From: Xanthostigma xanthostigma
Taxonomy: Eukaryota; Arthropoda; Insecta; Raphidioptera; Raphidiidae
Length of the DNA stretch: 64,000 nucleotides
NCBI GenBank assembly: GCA_963575645.1
Contig: OY754475.1
Span: 3,100,001-3,164,000 of the forward strand
Direction: 5' to 3'
Positions 24,924 to 37,642 of this stretch are shown here, one piece after another. Numbering within the stretch: position 1 is the stretch's first letter; the number at the start of each line of letters is the position of its first letter. Under the pieces are notes generated by a model. That model ran no database searches. It saw only the letters and a program-made list of their open reading frames with translations, and was not told where the DNA came from. The translations under genes and the position numbers were made by a program.

Positions 24924-26521
24924 AAGCCAACTGTCATTTCAAAGAATAAGGCTAAACTATATGCCGGTACAGTTGTCTTCTTAAATCCTTAATCCTGTTG
25001 TATACAATACCTACTCAAAACGTGCACATTCTTTTCGTCTCTTTATTTTTATTTTTACGAAATATACAGTACTTATAGTTGAAACTTTCGGATTAGAATA
25101 TCTCGCCAGTAATTTCGATTCTTCGACCGAAGGCGTCTTTTAACCTTTAAACGTTTGAAAAATCACTCAAAACGATCACCTAATCAGTTTTTTTAAAAAT
25201 AAATAATTTAATAGTTTTTATGTTCTTCATCAAAATTGTCTGTCCGTCTGTCTGTACAAGCTAGAGACTTGAAATTTGACATAGTTGAAGCTTGTTTATG
25301 TGGTTTAGATATAGCTAAAATATTCGCATAAATACCGGTTCCAATTGGGGGCCAAACAGGTTATGAAAAAATGAAAAAAGGTAAACTCCGTCGTGTCTAA
25401 TGAAAGCTAATAACAATGATATTTTTTTTATATTATTTGATTATTTTGAAGAAAATTATTAAAAACTGCGAAAATTGCTCTTTTATGAATATTAGCGCTG
25501 TTGAAGAGGAGACCGGTTTGTTTTTACCAACGCACTTCTTTATTTTACACAAGTAAAAAATAAATACTGTTTTTGTAGACAAAATAAAAGCCAAGACAAA
25601 CTGACTTTCCATTAAAACTTATCTGTTTTTTTTCTGTAACACAATCTTTAGTATAAATATCGCAATATTTTTATGTTGACTAATAATATTATTCTTCAAA
25701 CTCTTCGGATAATAATATTTACTATCAATTATTCTTCGTACATCTGCTCAATTTTTATATAATATGTCTGTACGTTTTAAGTCTACTTCTAGTCCAAGAG
25801 CTCTCAAACATTTTTGTGTATGTATTCGAGGCAGCACGAAAATTTGTTTAACACTTATTTTGTAATGTTTAAACACAAAGTCGAAGATCTCGGGTAGTGT
25901 AGCCTATCAGCCTTGAACTTTAAACTTTTGCGAAATAGTATTTGCAAAAAAAGGCGTTGAGGCATTTAATACTTTCAAATTTAGTGTTTAATAAAATTAA
26001 TAAAAAAAATAAGTCAGATATTTTAGTGATTAGCGTATTATAGTAGTCCACAATATTGCGTAATAAAATCTACCTTCTTTGATATACTACTCTCTCTTTT
26101 GTTGTGAAAACATTTGTTTAAAAACTAATTAAAATGTTCAAACGGTATGTGTACTAAATGAATTGAAATTAAATTGATTAAATTTGTGCTGAATCATTAC
26201 GCCATTATTGGATTAGAACAAATTATTTATAACTATACTTATTAGTAGATTATTAAAATTAAACTATAAAATCATTATTGAAATAATTACATTGTAATCG
26301 ATTCATTATTAAATTTCCATTTCATTAGCTTACTTGACGTTTGAAAATGATTAAAAAGTTCAAAATGGAAATTTATGATAATTTCCACTTGGAAAATCGT
26401 ACAAATGTTGTATTTCCAATATATATACATGTCGTTTGTTTTAAAGTGGATATACAGGATGTTATAGAAATGTCGTAAGTACTAGTAGAAAGTTCCTCAA
26501 GTATTTGAAAACTCTGTTATA
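24924..26521. other. Intergenic stretch with one diverged repeat
   Basis: A common arthropod repeat phrase (CTGTCCGTCTGTCTGTAC, then GACTTGAAATTTGACATAG) lies at 25238-25280, and an ACAGGATGT element-end phrase at ~26455. Otherwise AT-rich with no gene. Confidence 0.4.
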
Positions 26522-26892
26522 GTATTAATAGACGATCGAACTTGGTACGGGCCGGGAACGGACATGGTACGGCGGATCAAGTTCGCTGGTTGCAACAGCG
26601 AACGAATCTGTCTGTCTCCTTGTGTCCAAGAACTTCGCGTTCTGTCAAAATTTCTACTATGTTGCACAACGTTTTGAATTTTGATCATTGACTAATGACG
26701 TCGTTACATGTACATACCAAGTTCAATCGTCTGTTAATACTTTACTACACATGCGCGGATTTAGTACGAAGCGAACCAAGAGCGTATGCAGACCATCGAA
26801 CCACGCGGACACGCAGACTACTGTCTAGACGAAAAGATGAGCGGACCATATCCGTTGTCCGGTCCGTACCAAGTTCGATCGTCTATTAATAC
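26522..26892. mobile_element. Harbinger-like MITE, 371 bp
   Basis: Perfect 27 nt terminal inverted repeats (GTATTAATAGACGATCGAAC... at 26522-26548 and 26866-26892). The same end sequences and interior phrases (ACACGCAGACTACT) occur in the longer copy at 47033-48036, which retains a Harbinger-like transposase fragment. Confidence 0.8.
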
Positions 26893-27066
26893 CATTGCTA
26901 AATTCGTATTTATATAAAGGCTGGTTTTGCCGTTGGAATCACTGATGGGACACGAAGATCAGCGCCACAGCGCGCTTGAAACCTAGTAGCCAAATCTAGC
27001 GTCAAAATCAGGCGCGTTTACAGCAGTCTTAAGTTAACATTTTGAACTTTTTTTTGTAGTATCGAG

Positions 27067-27589
27067 TAGTGCCGGATCGTTAAAAATGTATATCCGCGGA
27101 TACGGATCTGAATACGGATATTTGGTTTCAAGTTCCGCGGATACGGATACGGATCTTAACATTCCTAGAGCACGCGGCGATAAATATTGCACATCGACCT
27201 TTGGAACGAGACTATCTGTTATGGGAAAAAGTTATTGACCTCTTTAATAGTTAACTCTCATAACAGATTGTCTTTTTCCAAAGATTGATGTTCAATATCT
27301 CATTATAAAAATAGTTTTTTAGTACCTTTGAGTTATGTACTATTGGTATGGTACTCACTACGATAAATGTTTGCAATATAAAGGTGCCAAATACGATTTA
27401 AAAAAATAAAAAATAATCTGAATGGAATTTAACAGTTTTTCATTATTACCTAATCACCTATATATATAAAATTTCATCTATGAATTGAAAATTAATAAGA
27501 TAAAAGATCCGCCAAAAACTAACGGATACGGATAGAGATCTTTCTTCTCCCTCGGATATCCGCGGATACGGATATCCGGCACATCACTA
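27067..27589. mobile_element. hAT-type MITE, 523 bp (TAGTGATGTGCCGG family), copy 1
   Basis: Flanked by a perfect 8 bp duplication, GTATCGAG. The right end reads CCGGCACATCACTA; the left end lacks four bases of the terminal repeat (TAGTGCCGG). Related copies are at 35559-36080 and 51298-51807. The interior has repeated CCGCGGATACGGAT motifs. Confidence 0.85.
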
Positions 27590-28822
27590 GTATCGAGCGA
27601 CTGTCGTAATCTACATGAGTGGACATCAATATTTTTATTTTCCATTAAAACTAATTTCGGAGAATGTTTATCGTAAAATTATATCAACTAAAAATATATT
27701 AGTCTTATCATAAACTATACAAATTCAGATTAAGTTGATATATTACTCAATAAAGCTCTTTTGACGCCATAAAAACGAACAGAAACAATTATGTTTTTAA
27801 TTATTTGTTAGGGCATTTCGTTAAAAATATGGTTATCAGGTGTATCGCAATTTTTGAAAATGAATACACTTTGTTTCATCTTATGGAATCGAATATCGAA
27901 AGCCGATTTTTTTAGAACCTTGTCACTCAACAAATAAAATTTACTAAAATAAATTTTACAACTTCAAAAAAAGTTTATTTTGAAATACGCAGTTTCTTGA
28001 AGAACGTGTATATTTTCTGTGTGCAGCAAAAATAAATTAAACGTGTTTATCACTTAATTTAATAAGCCTATAAAATTTTGTATAAATAAATTTAAACTCC
28101 AGAGAAAAACAATTCATTCACATAGTAATGACAAATTTTTCGTTGGTTTATTAGTTAATAGAATCACGTAAACATAATAATTTATGGCGTTTACGTTTTT
28201 GTGAAATTTCAAACATACCTAATTAAATTTTTCAGTTACATAGCACATTCGCACATCGTCATTATCATAAAATATACAGATAAAATTACTAAAAGATTTT
28301 CCTTAAAATATATTCCAAGAATTTTTTTTAAATTAAAAGTTTCAAATTAAACTCAGTGGGTACACGCGGAGCTCCTGTAGCTCTTAAAGGTTTCAGGAAC
28401 ACATTGAAACATTCATAACTCATAAAATGTAACGATACAGTTTCTATAACTATATACTAATATATAAATTTCTTTGAACGATTTTATCTCAACAATTATT
28501 TGACGAATTATGATTTCTTGTCATTCCAAAAGTGCTATAGACTTTCACTATTTTACCGCAAAGTTAATTCAATCATTGTCAAAGCAGACCGGTATTCCCT
28601 CTTCTCCCGCCCTTGTGTTCTGATTTCACACGGCACATGTACAAGAATTTCTAGCCGAGAATTTTTTTTTTCCACTAATACCGCGATAAAATATGTGGGA
28701 TTGCTTTAGACTATGTCTCATTATGCTTTAGGGGTTGTTATTCTCGGGCAACGCCGGGTTAATACGGTTATATTCCATTAAAAAAGTCAGCATAATATGT
28801 GTATCTTCAATAGGCAGCTTAA
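27590..28822. other. Intergenic stretch, no gene
   Basis: AT-rich. CTCGGGCAACGCCGGG at ~28743 resembles a Helitron-type terminal hairpin. Otherwise nothing recognised. Confidence 0.35.
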
Positions 28823-28853
28823 AAATCCAGGCGAAGCCGGATCGGGCTGCTAG
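28823..28853 (+). mobile_element. Helitron 3' terminus (hairpin plus CTAG)
   Basis: CCAGGCGAAGCCGG, then ATCGGGCTGCTAG followed by T: the hairpin and CTRR end of the Helitron class. The matching 5' end was not located. Confidence 0.45.
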
Positions 28854-29403
28854 TTTTTCCTATAAAAAATAATTAATTTAAATAATAATGTGAGACGTTT
28901 CATTGAAATCTCCCAGACATTTTTAAAATCACAGTTGCTTACTGATTTACGATTAGTTCAACGGGAACACACTGTCGTAATTTGAGGATTATGGAGTTTG
29001 TTAAACGGGATTAGAAAATTATATTTCGAAAATAAAAGAGGGGGTAAATATTTGTACATAGGCGCATTCACTCGTTTGATTGCATTTCGTGCATTTTTCT
29101 GTTTCAGATCCAACCCTGGCCACGACCTTACTAATAAGCTACTGTTAATTAATAAATATGTCATCTAATCACTTAGAGACATGCTGTGTTATCATCCATT
29201 AAAAGATTACAGCGGTCAGTGTAATTGCTATTATGCATTAAAACACTTTATAGTGCTACGCATGATGATCGTGTCACCGCTTATTTGTCAAAATTGTATC
29301 TAATGGGGGAAAGCCCAAATTTATAAAATTCAATGAATACAGTAGGAAGTAAGTGCAAAGTACAAACTAGAGTACGAGCTTTCAAAGCTTTGTAAGTAAT
29401 TAA

Positions 29404-29432
29404 GAAATTTGAAAAAGTCAGAAATACTGACG
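29404..29432 (+). other. Hairpin followed by GAAACGT, hammerhead-like relic
   Basis: TTGAAAAA-GTCAG-loop-CTGAC-GAAACGT. The same layout occurs at 33737-33770. It resembles the stem II/GAAAC part of the hammerhead-type motif found at the ends of Penelope-like elements, but the CUGAUGA core is degraded. Confidence 0.3.
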
Positions 29433-30448
29433 AAACGTATAGGCAATAAAAAGAAAAGAATTATGTGTGTCTGCATTTTCATTATTCATAATTATTTAAA
29501 ATAAATATTACGGACGTTAAAATGGAAAATAATAATTCTACCTAAAGTTTTCAAAATAGTAGTTCACGGTCTTTAATAAATAAAACATATTCGAACAAAA
29601 AACGTAGTCCTTTTTCAGTTCCTGCTTAAATGCTGGGTTTTTCAAAATACCTTTTAGAGATAGTTCTAGTATTTTTCGTCACGTAGGAACGGCGCTGTAA
29701 TAAATTCAAATTAAACACATAACATAACATACTATCATTATTCTTCATTTGAAGATTTTTTTTCGACAAAGGCAAACATGTTTTTTATATACATATTTGT
29801 TTTTTTACAAATTAAGAAAACATATTTTAACCTTCCCTGCTTTTCGAAGGAACATGTACGTATTTATTTTAAATTGAATTATATTGTAGAGGGTTTAAAG
29901 GTAATCTGTTGAATGAATTAATTTATTTCAGTTCAATTTCGTATAATTTAAACAAATTGCGTAAATAAATAATTTAACTAAAGATTTTAAACACCACATA
30001 AATAAAGCAAATGTCAGAATTTCATTTCGAATGATTTGTTGTCGAGAAACAAAGTGTATTTTATAACGAATTTCACTTTCAGAATGTAGCATTTTATTAC
30101 AGGGGGAGGTAGTTATTACACATTCTGATATTTTAAGGGGCGGATCTACATGGGGACTAATAGGGCTTAAGCCCTGGACTCCCAAGTATCCGATGCTCAC
30201 AAATTTTGAATTATTATTTTGTACTATTTCATTAACAATGAAGATAGTAAAATATAGTTAATTTTGACAATTTTTTTGGTAAATTTTGACATGACGGGGT
30301 CCCATTGGACTTCCATAAGCCTTAGATACCGATAAACCTAAATTCGTCTCAGGGTTTTGGCATTTTAAGTTAGTGGATGCAAACGTGTTGAATAGCATTA
30401 AAAACGCGTTTTACGTCGAAAATATTCTTAGCTTATATATTCGTGAAC

Positions 30449-30582
30449 ATTTACAAGTAAAGTAAGAAAATCTGAATTTAATGGCGACATTTTTAATTAG
30501 AAAACTAGAAATTAAATAATTTCTACTACTCTAATTAAAAATGTCGCCATTAAATTCAGATTTTCTTACTTTATTTGTAAAT
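30449..30582. repeat. Near-perfect hairpin with 53 nt arms
   Basis: Arms 30449-30501 and 30530-30582 are reverse complements with one or two mismatches (core CTGAATTTAATGGCGACAT), separated by a 28 nt loop. Confidence 0.85.
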
Positions 30583-31779
30583 TTTTGTAAAATTGAAAAA
30601 CAAGATTTTTTTTAACCAAGTAGATAATAATATTAATATACAAGTCTAAATCGAGTTTTAAATATTTTTTTTATATATTCCCAGTTGTTTGCCGTTGAAA
30701 AAAATGTTTATTTCTATGTGCAATAGAAAAATAAAAGCAACCTGTCGCATCGAGACGAAATATTTAAATTACATTTTTTTTAAACCCACTCAGAGCTGAA
30801 GCTATTTGGATCTAAACCAATTGAATGTGTTGATAATTCAATCGATAATTTTAGGAGTTATCAAATTTGAATCTGGGAACTGGGGGCTTGTAAAAATTGC
30901 GCCATGGAGTCATCGTATAAGCAGCGACATTGTCGAACGCTCGGCTGTTCTGAAACCCTGTTCTTAAAATGAATATGACTATAGCGGTTTAATTATAAGC
31001 GAAACAAGATGTCCAACAGCGAATTAAACGGCGCGACGTTTCATAGCTCAAATAATAAATTACCACAGTATTAAAATATAGAAATGATAAATTATATTTT
31101 AGTGTATTATATTTATTATGAGACATGACATGTGTAAGTTCGTATCTAAAAATAAAAGGATTTACTACAGGCTTTTGAGAGCTTTTCCAACGTGTAAAGA
31201 ATTGAATAATAATCTAAATAAATGGATTTCCCCAAAAAGGGTCGTTAAAAGCTTTATATTAAACAAACAGTTTCGTTATGAAAGCCTAATATCTAAAATT
31301 CCAGAAGCAACCAGACTTTTCATTATATTTAGCTATTTTTATGGTTTACACTTTTTTTTATTGCACGAAATTAATTTTCTGTTTTTTTTTTTTTAATAAT
31401 ATTAACAAAGACTTATTATGGCTTCATTTAAAAGTTTTTTTATGAGTCAATACGCTGAAATGAACTTTGAATAAATTATTTCTTTGTATCCGACATTGCT
31501 TTTGAATAAGAAGCCTTAAAAAAATGTTTTTCAATCTGATATTCATTTTTATAACATTCGATTCTCGTAATAGTCACTTTAAAAATGTATCGTAAAATAT
31601 CTCTTTTATTTTCTTTCTTTTTTATTTCTTTTCTTTCTATTATAATAACTTATAATTTTTAAAGAACATTTTTTAAATCATTACATAAGACAAATTAATA
31701 AATAAATTTTAAAAAAACCACAATTTTTTATCAAACATGGCTGGTAAATACAGTGCATTTAATTTCTATCAAGAACAAT
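30583..31779. other. Intergenic stretch, no gene
   Basis: AT-rich. The frame at 31118-31396 has no recognisable domain and ends in a homopolymer-derived poly-Phe run, so I do not call it. Confidence 0.4.
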
Positions 31780-32189
31780 AATAGTATATTGTGCGACTAG
31801 TGAAAAAAGGAGAAGATTCCATGAGCGTGTGGAATATTATCCTTTGACCAATGGTCGCACATAATATTTTATTCAACTAGCACGAGTAATATGTAATCGG
31901 GGCCCTGATAAAAGAGGGAAAAATAATAAATCACTTCATTGATTGACGTACCCACCGCCCTCGATGCACACAAGATGGCCCTGACTTTCGCTGAATTGCG
32001 ACGCTGTTTTCATATATACAAATCGCTACCGCGTTCCTATTGGTCCAGAAACTATGCAGCAATACATTATCGTACAGTTTCGACTCATTATTAGCACTGT
32101 GCGCGTCACCATGAAATAATTTATTATTTCTCCCGAATTTAGCACGGCCCCGAAATTATATATTACTCACGCGTGTTGAATAAATAATA
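31780..32189. mobile_element. Palindromic MITE (TATTGTGCGAC family), copy A
   Basis: Begins AATAGTATATTGTGCGACTA, with an inner inverted partner GTCGCACATAATATT. A second inverted pair (TATTTTATTCAACTAGCACG and ACTCACGCGTGTTGAATAAA) bounds 31866-32189, so it is two fold-backs in a row. Copy B is at 53651-54140. Confidence 0.75.
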
Positions 32190-33167
32190 TTATATGTAAA
32201 GACAGTTGATTGAAATCAAACTCACTGTTTTCTAAAACTGATCACAGTTCTAACTAATAAATAAAACATAAATTACAATTAACAATACTTTATAAATAAA
32301 TAAATAATTAAAACATGCAGTCATTTTGTCGATGAAAAATATGAAGTATTTTCTTACAGTCCAACATATAAAATAATGTAATATATATATATTTAATTTT
32401 ATTATCATTAAAAGCAATACTTTTTGTACCTATTTAATTTATTTCTTTGGTACTGTCATGTTCCATATTATTACATAAGTAACATGCACCCGTAGATTGT
32501 ATCCTAAATTTTATGTAATTGTGGAACATGTTTTTTTCTTTATTGACGTGGCGGTTTTTTCCTCTATGTGTTTCGTATACCCTGAAAAATATTTTTGAAC
32601 TTCACATATTAATTAAATTATTCAATTTTGGTATTCAGTAGTCCAGTAGTCGTTTTTTGAAATAAACACAAGTTTTTATTATTATGAAAACACAAAACTA
32701 AAACCAAAGAATTGAAATTTCAACTGCAAAACTTTTCCAAGAAAAAGTTTTCAATAACAAGAAAGTTTATGTAAAACAAAAATCACGTGTTAACGAATAC
32801 TTTTTAGCGTGATGTGTTTTTTTCAAAAATCGTCTGCGATCATTTTTTTTTTGTCTCTAATTTGATGACAGCAAAAATGCAAGACTATTTGTTATCCCAA
32901 AATTGAATCAACCCCGATTCAAGTTTCAGCTTTGTTGATTCTAACTTAGTAGCTGATTTTCAAGATCATCACATTATCCTGTCGAGCGTCTATAATCTAC
33001 AATCTGTTCTAACTATATCCTGATTGATGCAAACACTATATTGATGACGTTACGATAAAAAAAATAGAAGGAATCACTACAAAATATACAGCCACAATTG
33101 GCGAGCTTGAAAATCAACTGACATGTAAAATATTTGCTACGAATTCACGTTTGTTTCTTTCAATAAC
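32190..33167. other. Region 3' of the Osiris gene
   Basis: AT-rich; includes the Osiris 3' UTR on the minus strand. No other gene or repeat family recognised. Confidence 0.4.
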
Positions 33168-33514
33168 TTAATGTCTATGAGCCGCATAAGCTCTGTCATG
33201 TGCCCAGTCCTTGCCATAACCTCCATGTCCTGATGAATATCCACCTCCGCCGCCGCTGTGCCCTCCGAAACCACCGCCGTAGCCCGTACTGTACTCAACA
33301 GTCGTTTCCGGTGCCCAATGATGTACCGGAGGATGCTTGCATATCTTCAGCATGTTCAACAAGTTTGGTAGAATCATTGCAGCGATTATGATCGCCTTCT
33401 TGATGAACAGAACCCCGGCCAAAGTAATAGCGAGTAGTATTTTGATTTTGAACAGTTTCGCCAACACCAATAACGGAAACAATACCTTGAGTTGTTTCTT
33501 TTTGCCGCGGGCTT
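33168..33514 (-). CDS. Osi: Osiris-family protein, coding exon 2 (GKKK motif, hydrophobic segment, Gly/His-rich tail)
   Basis: Second and last coding exon, giving residues 134-248. It begins after a good acceptor (TTCACAG, AG at 33516-33515) and completes the phase-1 codon split with exon 1. In order it carries EARGKKK (134-140), the basic patch typical of Osiris proteins; a long hydrophobic region at ~144-185 likely to be membrane-inserted; a His/Pro linker; a Gly/Tyr/Ser-rich tail (~210-235); and, near the C-terminus, AHDRAY, which fits the family's AQxLAY motif. It stops at TAA (33168-33170). The family features are in the expected order and none is missing. The intron from 33515 to 40181 is ~6.7 kb and filled with transposable elements, including a fold-back MITE that ends ~76 bp inside the donor. 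No canonical AATAAA is seen close downstream; the nearest one noticed is near 32675-32680. Confidence 0.92.
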
Positions 33515-33557
33515 CTGTGAACAAAAAATATTGTATTCAGAAACATATATTTTTCGA

Positions 33558-33625
33558 AATGTTGACCACAAGCGTACTGGCTAAGCTTCTTTTTTCAATT
33601 GTTCCTCAACCAAAATAAATTTCTT
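33558..33625. repeat. Fragment of the repeat seen at 59594-59802
   Basis: GACCACAAGCG...ACTGG, then TTCAATTGTTCCTCAACC and AAATAAATTTC, match one arm of the fold-back at 59594-59802. It lies in the Osiris intron, ~45 bp before the exon 2 acceptor. Confidence 0.6.
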
Positions 33626-33736
33626 TATGTTCAGAAAAACTTCTCTTTTAGAGGTGGTGTTTAATTATTGTTTTAGTAATGTATAGAAAAATCACGGGTA
33701 TTTGGGCAAAAATATTAGATTTACATTTTTCTGTAC

Positions 33737-33770
33737 TTGAAAAAGTCTAAATCTATAGACGAAACGTCGT
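33737..33770 (+). other. Hairpin followed by GAAACGT, hammerhead-like relic
   Basis: CTTGAAAAA-GTCTA-loop-TAGAC-GAAACGTCG, the same layout as 29404-29432, inside the Osiris intron. Confidence 0.3.
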
Positions 33771-35558
33771 ACAATAATAAATCTGCTATTTTTGTCCACA
33801 TACCTGCGATTTTTCCTGAATATTATGTTATCACAATGGACAGTAGACACATTATCTAATATAAATTGTCAGTAATTTTTACTAAAAGCAGATTTGAAAT
33901 GACATATAAAATAGTTTTATGCTCGCTGGTTTGTTATCAACATTTTTCAACAATATGTTTTAGTGACTGGAGAAGCCTTTTTATTGATTGCTATTATTAC
34001 TATTTTTCTTTGATAATTTATTTTGGGAACAATAATTTGTTTTGTTGTCTTTAAATCTTTATTTGAATGAAGTAGAGTATAACAAAATAATTATTTTGAT
34101 TTGTCAAATTAATTCTTCATTTGATATTTTAACAATGTACCGTCTACATTTTTTTTTTTTTGATACTAGCCCTTTATTTGCGACTTCGCGCAAATTAAAG
34201 TCGATTTTTATTCTATTGCTTGATGTATGTAAAATTTGATTATGCTTTTCCTATATACAGCGTGTCCACGAAAGTTCTTTACAAATGGAATTTTTTTTTA
34301 TTAACTATTGGAGCAAAATTTTTTTCTGTGGAAAAGTTCTGCTTCGTCCAAAACCTCTAAAACACCAAAGAAAATTTTAGAAGAAGAACTTTTCTTTGAA
34401 TGGAGAAAGATGGAGGACATGTCGAATTATGATTTATAATTCTGAATAAATAATTACTTAGAAGCTAGTTATGTTATTATTTTAAATTAAATTTGATTAT
34501 GTAACTAATTTTGCAAAAATCTTGAATATCACAGATAATTTTTATTTTTAGTAAAATAAATATAGAGAACTGTACGTATATGCTCCCAAATCATATTTTC
34601 TGACAATGGTTTCTGCAACCCACCATAAATGAACCGCCGCTGATCTCTTAACATTTTTTCCACGAATAAAAAAATATGCCTAGCTTTTTTTCTAATCCGT
34701 ATTCTTTTTGTAGGCCGAATTTGCCATATATCTGAAAACATCACGATTTTTGTCAAAGTAATAATATATTCACGTGGTACGCAATGACCTTGAGCTATAT
34801 TATTTCACTGTTGTTCTTTTGTTTCGGGCACACGCATCGTATGTTGTTTTTAACCTTTGACAGACGCAATGTCTACGCACAAAATGGCTAAATTTCACGT
34901 TTCATCTCAAAACATGACCTATTTTTTTTAAATTTAATTACAATAACGCATTTTGTATTTCGAGCATGTTTTCATATTAACATAATAATAAAAAGAAACA
35001 AAGCATAATATGTACTGAATGATCACATTACGGAAAATCATCGCACTTTCGTGACGCAACCAGTTTCAACGAATAGTGTATAGACTTACCGTGTTAGTAG
35101 TTGATTATCTACTACTTAATCGCACGATCGTGATATAAATGAAGCGTGTGTGCAACGAAAAAAAAAACGAAAGCAACAAATGACGAAAACCTATCGAAGA
35201 ATCATTTGAAAAAAGTGTGAATAATGAACTCTTCGGGAAGTTTTAGCTCAACTGTATAAACAAAAGATAAATTGCTATAGATTGGTGGGTGACTGTTTTT
35301 ATATCTAAAACATGAAATGGCATTGTTTTTCAACGATTTATTGCTTTTCCGACTTGTGGTGACAGAAAAGTTTTCCTGGAACTGCTGATTTAATACTAAA
35401 ACTTCTAGTAAACTTTACGCACAAAAAATGGCTAAAACAAAAGTTAAAAGTTACGTCGGCTCATTGAAAATCTCTTAAAGCTATACCTCAAATGTTTAAT
35501 TTCATAAATTTAGTTGACAGATGTCAGTATTACTACGGTCGAGTTGATATATCTATAT

Positions 35559-36080
35559 TAGTGATGTGCCGGATATCCGTATCCGCGGATATCAGAGGGA
35601 GAAGAAAGATCCGTATCTGTATCCGTTAGTTTTTGGCGGATCTTTTACCTTATTAATTTTCAATTCATAGATGAAATTTTATATATATAGATGATTAGCT
35701 AATAACTGTTAAATTCCATTCAAATTATATTTTATTTTTAAAATCGTATTTGGCACCTTTATATTGCAAACATTTATCGTAGTGAGTACCATACCAATAG
35801 TACATAACTCAACGGTACTGAAAAACTATCTTTATAATGAGATATTGCACATCGATCTTTGGAAAGAGACAATCTGTTATGAGAGTTGACTCTTAAAGAG
35901 GTCAATAACTTTTTCCCATAACAGATAGTCTCTTTCCAAAGGTCGATGTTCAATATTTACCGCCGCGTACTCTAAGAAAGTTAAGATCCGTATCCGTATC
36001 CGCGGAACTTGAAACCAAATATATTCGTATTCAGATCCGTATCCGCGGATATACATTTTTAACGATCCGGCACATCACTA
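35559..36080. mobile_element. hAT-type MITE, 522 bp (TAGTGATGTGCCGG family), copy 2
   Basis: Intact ends TAGTGATGTGCCGGAT and CCGGCACATCACTA, flanked by a perfect 8 bp duplication ATCTATAT (35551-35558, 36081-36088). It lies in the Osiris intron. It is inverted relative to copy 1 and highly similar to it. Confidence 0.9.
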
Positions 36081-36081
36081 A

Positions 36082-36784
36082 TCTATATAAATAAAAATCT
36101 AGTGTTCGTTTGTTCAAAATCTTAAAGCTCCGAAAGCTCTTGACCGATTGCTTTGAAATTTTGAGACAACGTTGCATATATAGATACCACACTTGTAACC
36201 GGCGAAAACATGCTTTTTTATAAGAACAGCGCCATCTGTTGGACGTTAAAGCAACAAACTATATACTAAATATTTTACGGTAAAGAATGTAACAGCGCAA
36301 TACCGCCGAACAGCGTGCTTTGTGACAGCCGGTATCGCTGAGCATTTTCAATGACTCCGACTGTATTTTCATAGATTTATTTTCATTTTTATTTAATTAT
36401 TTCTTGTGATATTGCGTTGGAACTGAGCGGTGCCGTTTACCATAGCGTTCATTTCATTAGTATAGTCTATTTTTTTCTGACTTGGCCACAACAACGCGTG
36501 GTCGGGTACAGCTACTTTATTGAATAAATTAAAAATAAACATATTATGTACTAAAAGTTGGTTTACATCTTTTTTTGAGAAATCTGTAGTTTGTCTGCTT
36601 GATTTCTTAAAAGAAAGAATCCAACATATGTGCCGGTTTGTATAGAAAACATTGTTTTCCAATCTTATTTTAGATTCAAATATGGAGTAAATTTATGCTT
36701 AAAAAATAATTTCAAACGTGTCGAAATCGCGCGAGAAATATAAAAAGACTAGATGTACAGTCCGGCTTCACCCGGGAGCGCTAA
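36082..36784 (+). mobile_element. Helitron candidate, ~703 bp
   Basis: Preceded by A, it starts TCTATATAAATAAAAATC, a classic insect Helitron 5' end. It ends in a CCGG...CCGG hairpin followed by GCGCTAA and then T, fitting CTRR. The interior contains CGAAAGCTCTTGACCGATTG, common to arthropod Helitron 5' regions. Its first bases overlap the hAT target duplication. No Rep/helicase coding. Lies in the Osiris intron. Confidence 0.55.
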
Positions 36785-37274
36785 TTTAACTATCGTCCTG
36801 CGACATATTATATGTATGGAAGACGCCTAGTCTTAAAATTGAGTGGGTTGTTTCTTTTTTGTTAAAAAAAATTGAAAATAAACATATCTAATTACCTTTA
36901 TGCTTCGTGTATTCAATTTCCGCGGAGGAATCATGCGATCTGCCGGTACCTACAGAAAATTTACAGATCAATAAGAAAATGTCCGTGCATATGATGAAAG
37001 TTTATGATACAATAAAATTGGCGTACAATAGAAATAATTGGATTATAATCGTCGGACAATCAAATAAAAACAAAAGGAATGTATTCGTGCACGCAACAAG
37101 TAAATGATTAATAATTGCAGGTTCAAATACCGTGTTAGGTCGATAGATTACTAGATAATTACTATGCTTGTCTCTTTATAACTTGCGGTTAATGCGCTCA
37201 AGTTATTAGCTGATGCTTACTAAAATCGACTGCAAATTTTTGCGGTTAACCTGTTCTGTTGTGTTTTTTTTTCG

Positions 37275-37642
37275 TATACTTTTAGTCTATACCGAGCATA
37301 GGAATAAAATCGCAATCGAACCATTAGGGTGCAAATATATACTTGTCTTTTTTTACGCCGTAAGTACTGGCGTATCCAGGAGGGCAAAACAAGCACGGAG
37401 AACCCAGCTTAAAAATTTCTTATTTGCTCTCTCCTGTGGGTACGCCCATGTTAACGTCATAGAAAAAGACACAGTTTTTGAAACAGATATACTTTATTCA
37501 GATTGAATGCAAGTACATCAACCATTCCTATCATCGGAGAAATCAGGGAATTACATCGAAGAAAGACACGCAGATATATTTTCGATAAGCTTTGTTGCGT
37601 ACACTCACCGCACATTAAGTAGATAGGCAATGATTCATATAT
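37275..37642 (+). repeat. Dispersed repeat, left copy of an inverted pair
   Basis: Matches 42443-42825 in reverse over nearly its full length (CTATACCGAGCATAGG, GACACGCAGATATATTTTCG, AGATAGGCAATGATTCATAT). It contains a small inner inverted repeat (GGCGTATCCAGG and TGGGTACGCCC), itself probably a mini-MITE. Lies in the Osiris intron. Confidence 0.8.

Noticed and set aside
31118-31396. 92-residue frame
   Set aside because: No domain, no splice context, ends in a poly-T derived poly-Phe run.
33200-33618. Overlapping frames on both strands across Osiris exon 2
   Set aside because: They are alternative readings of the same exon, with no family features.
36393-37107. Frames of 66-89 residues in the Osiris intron
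   Set aside because: They overlap or adjoin the Helitron candidate and show no domain or coding bias.
37115-37145. Possible tRNA T-arm (GGTTCAAATACC)
   Set aside because: The T-loop lacks the complementary stem, and no acceptor or anticodon arm is found upstream.
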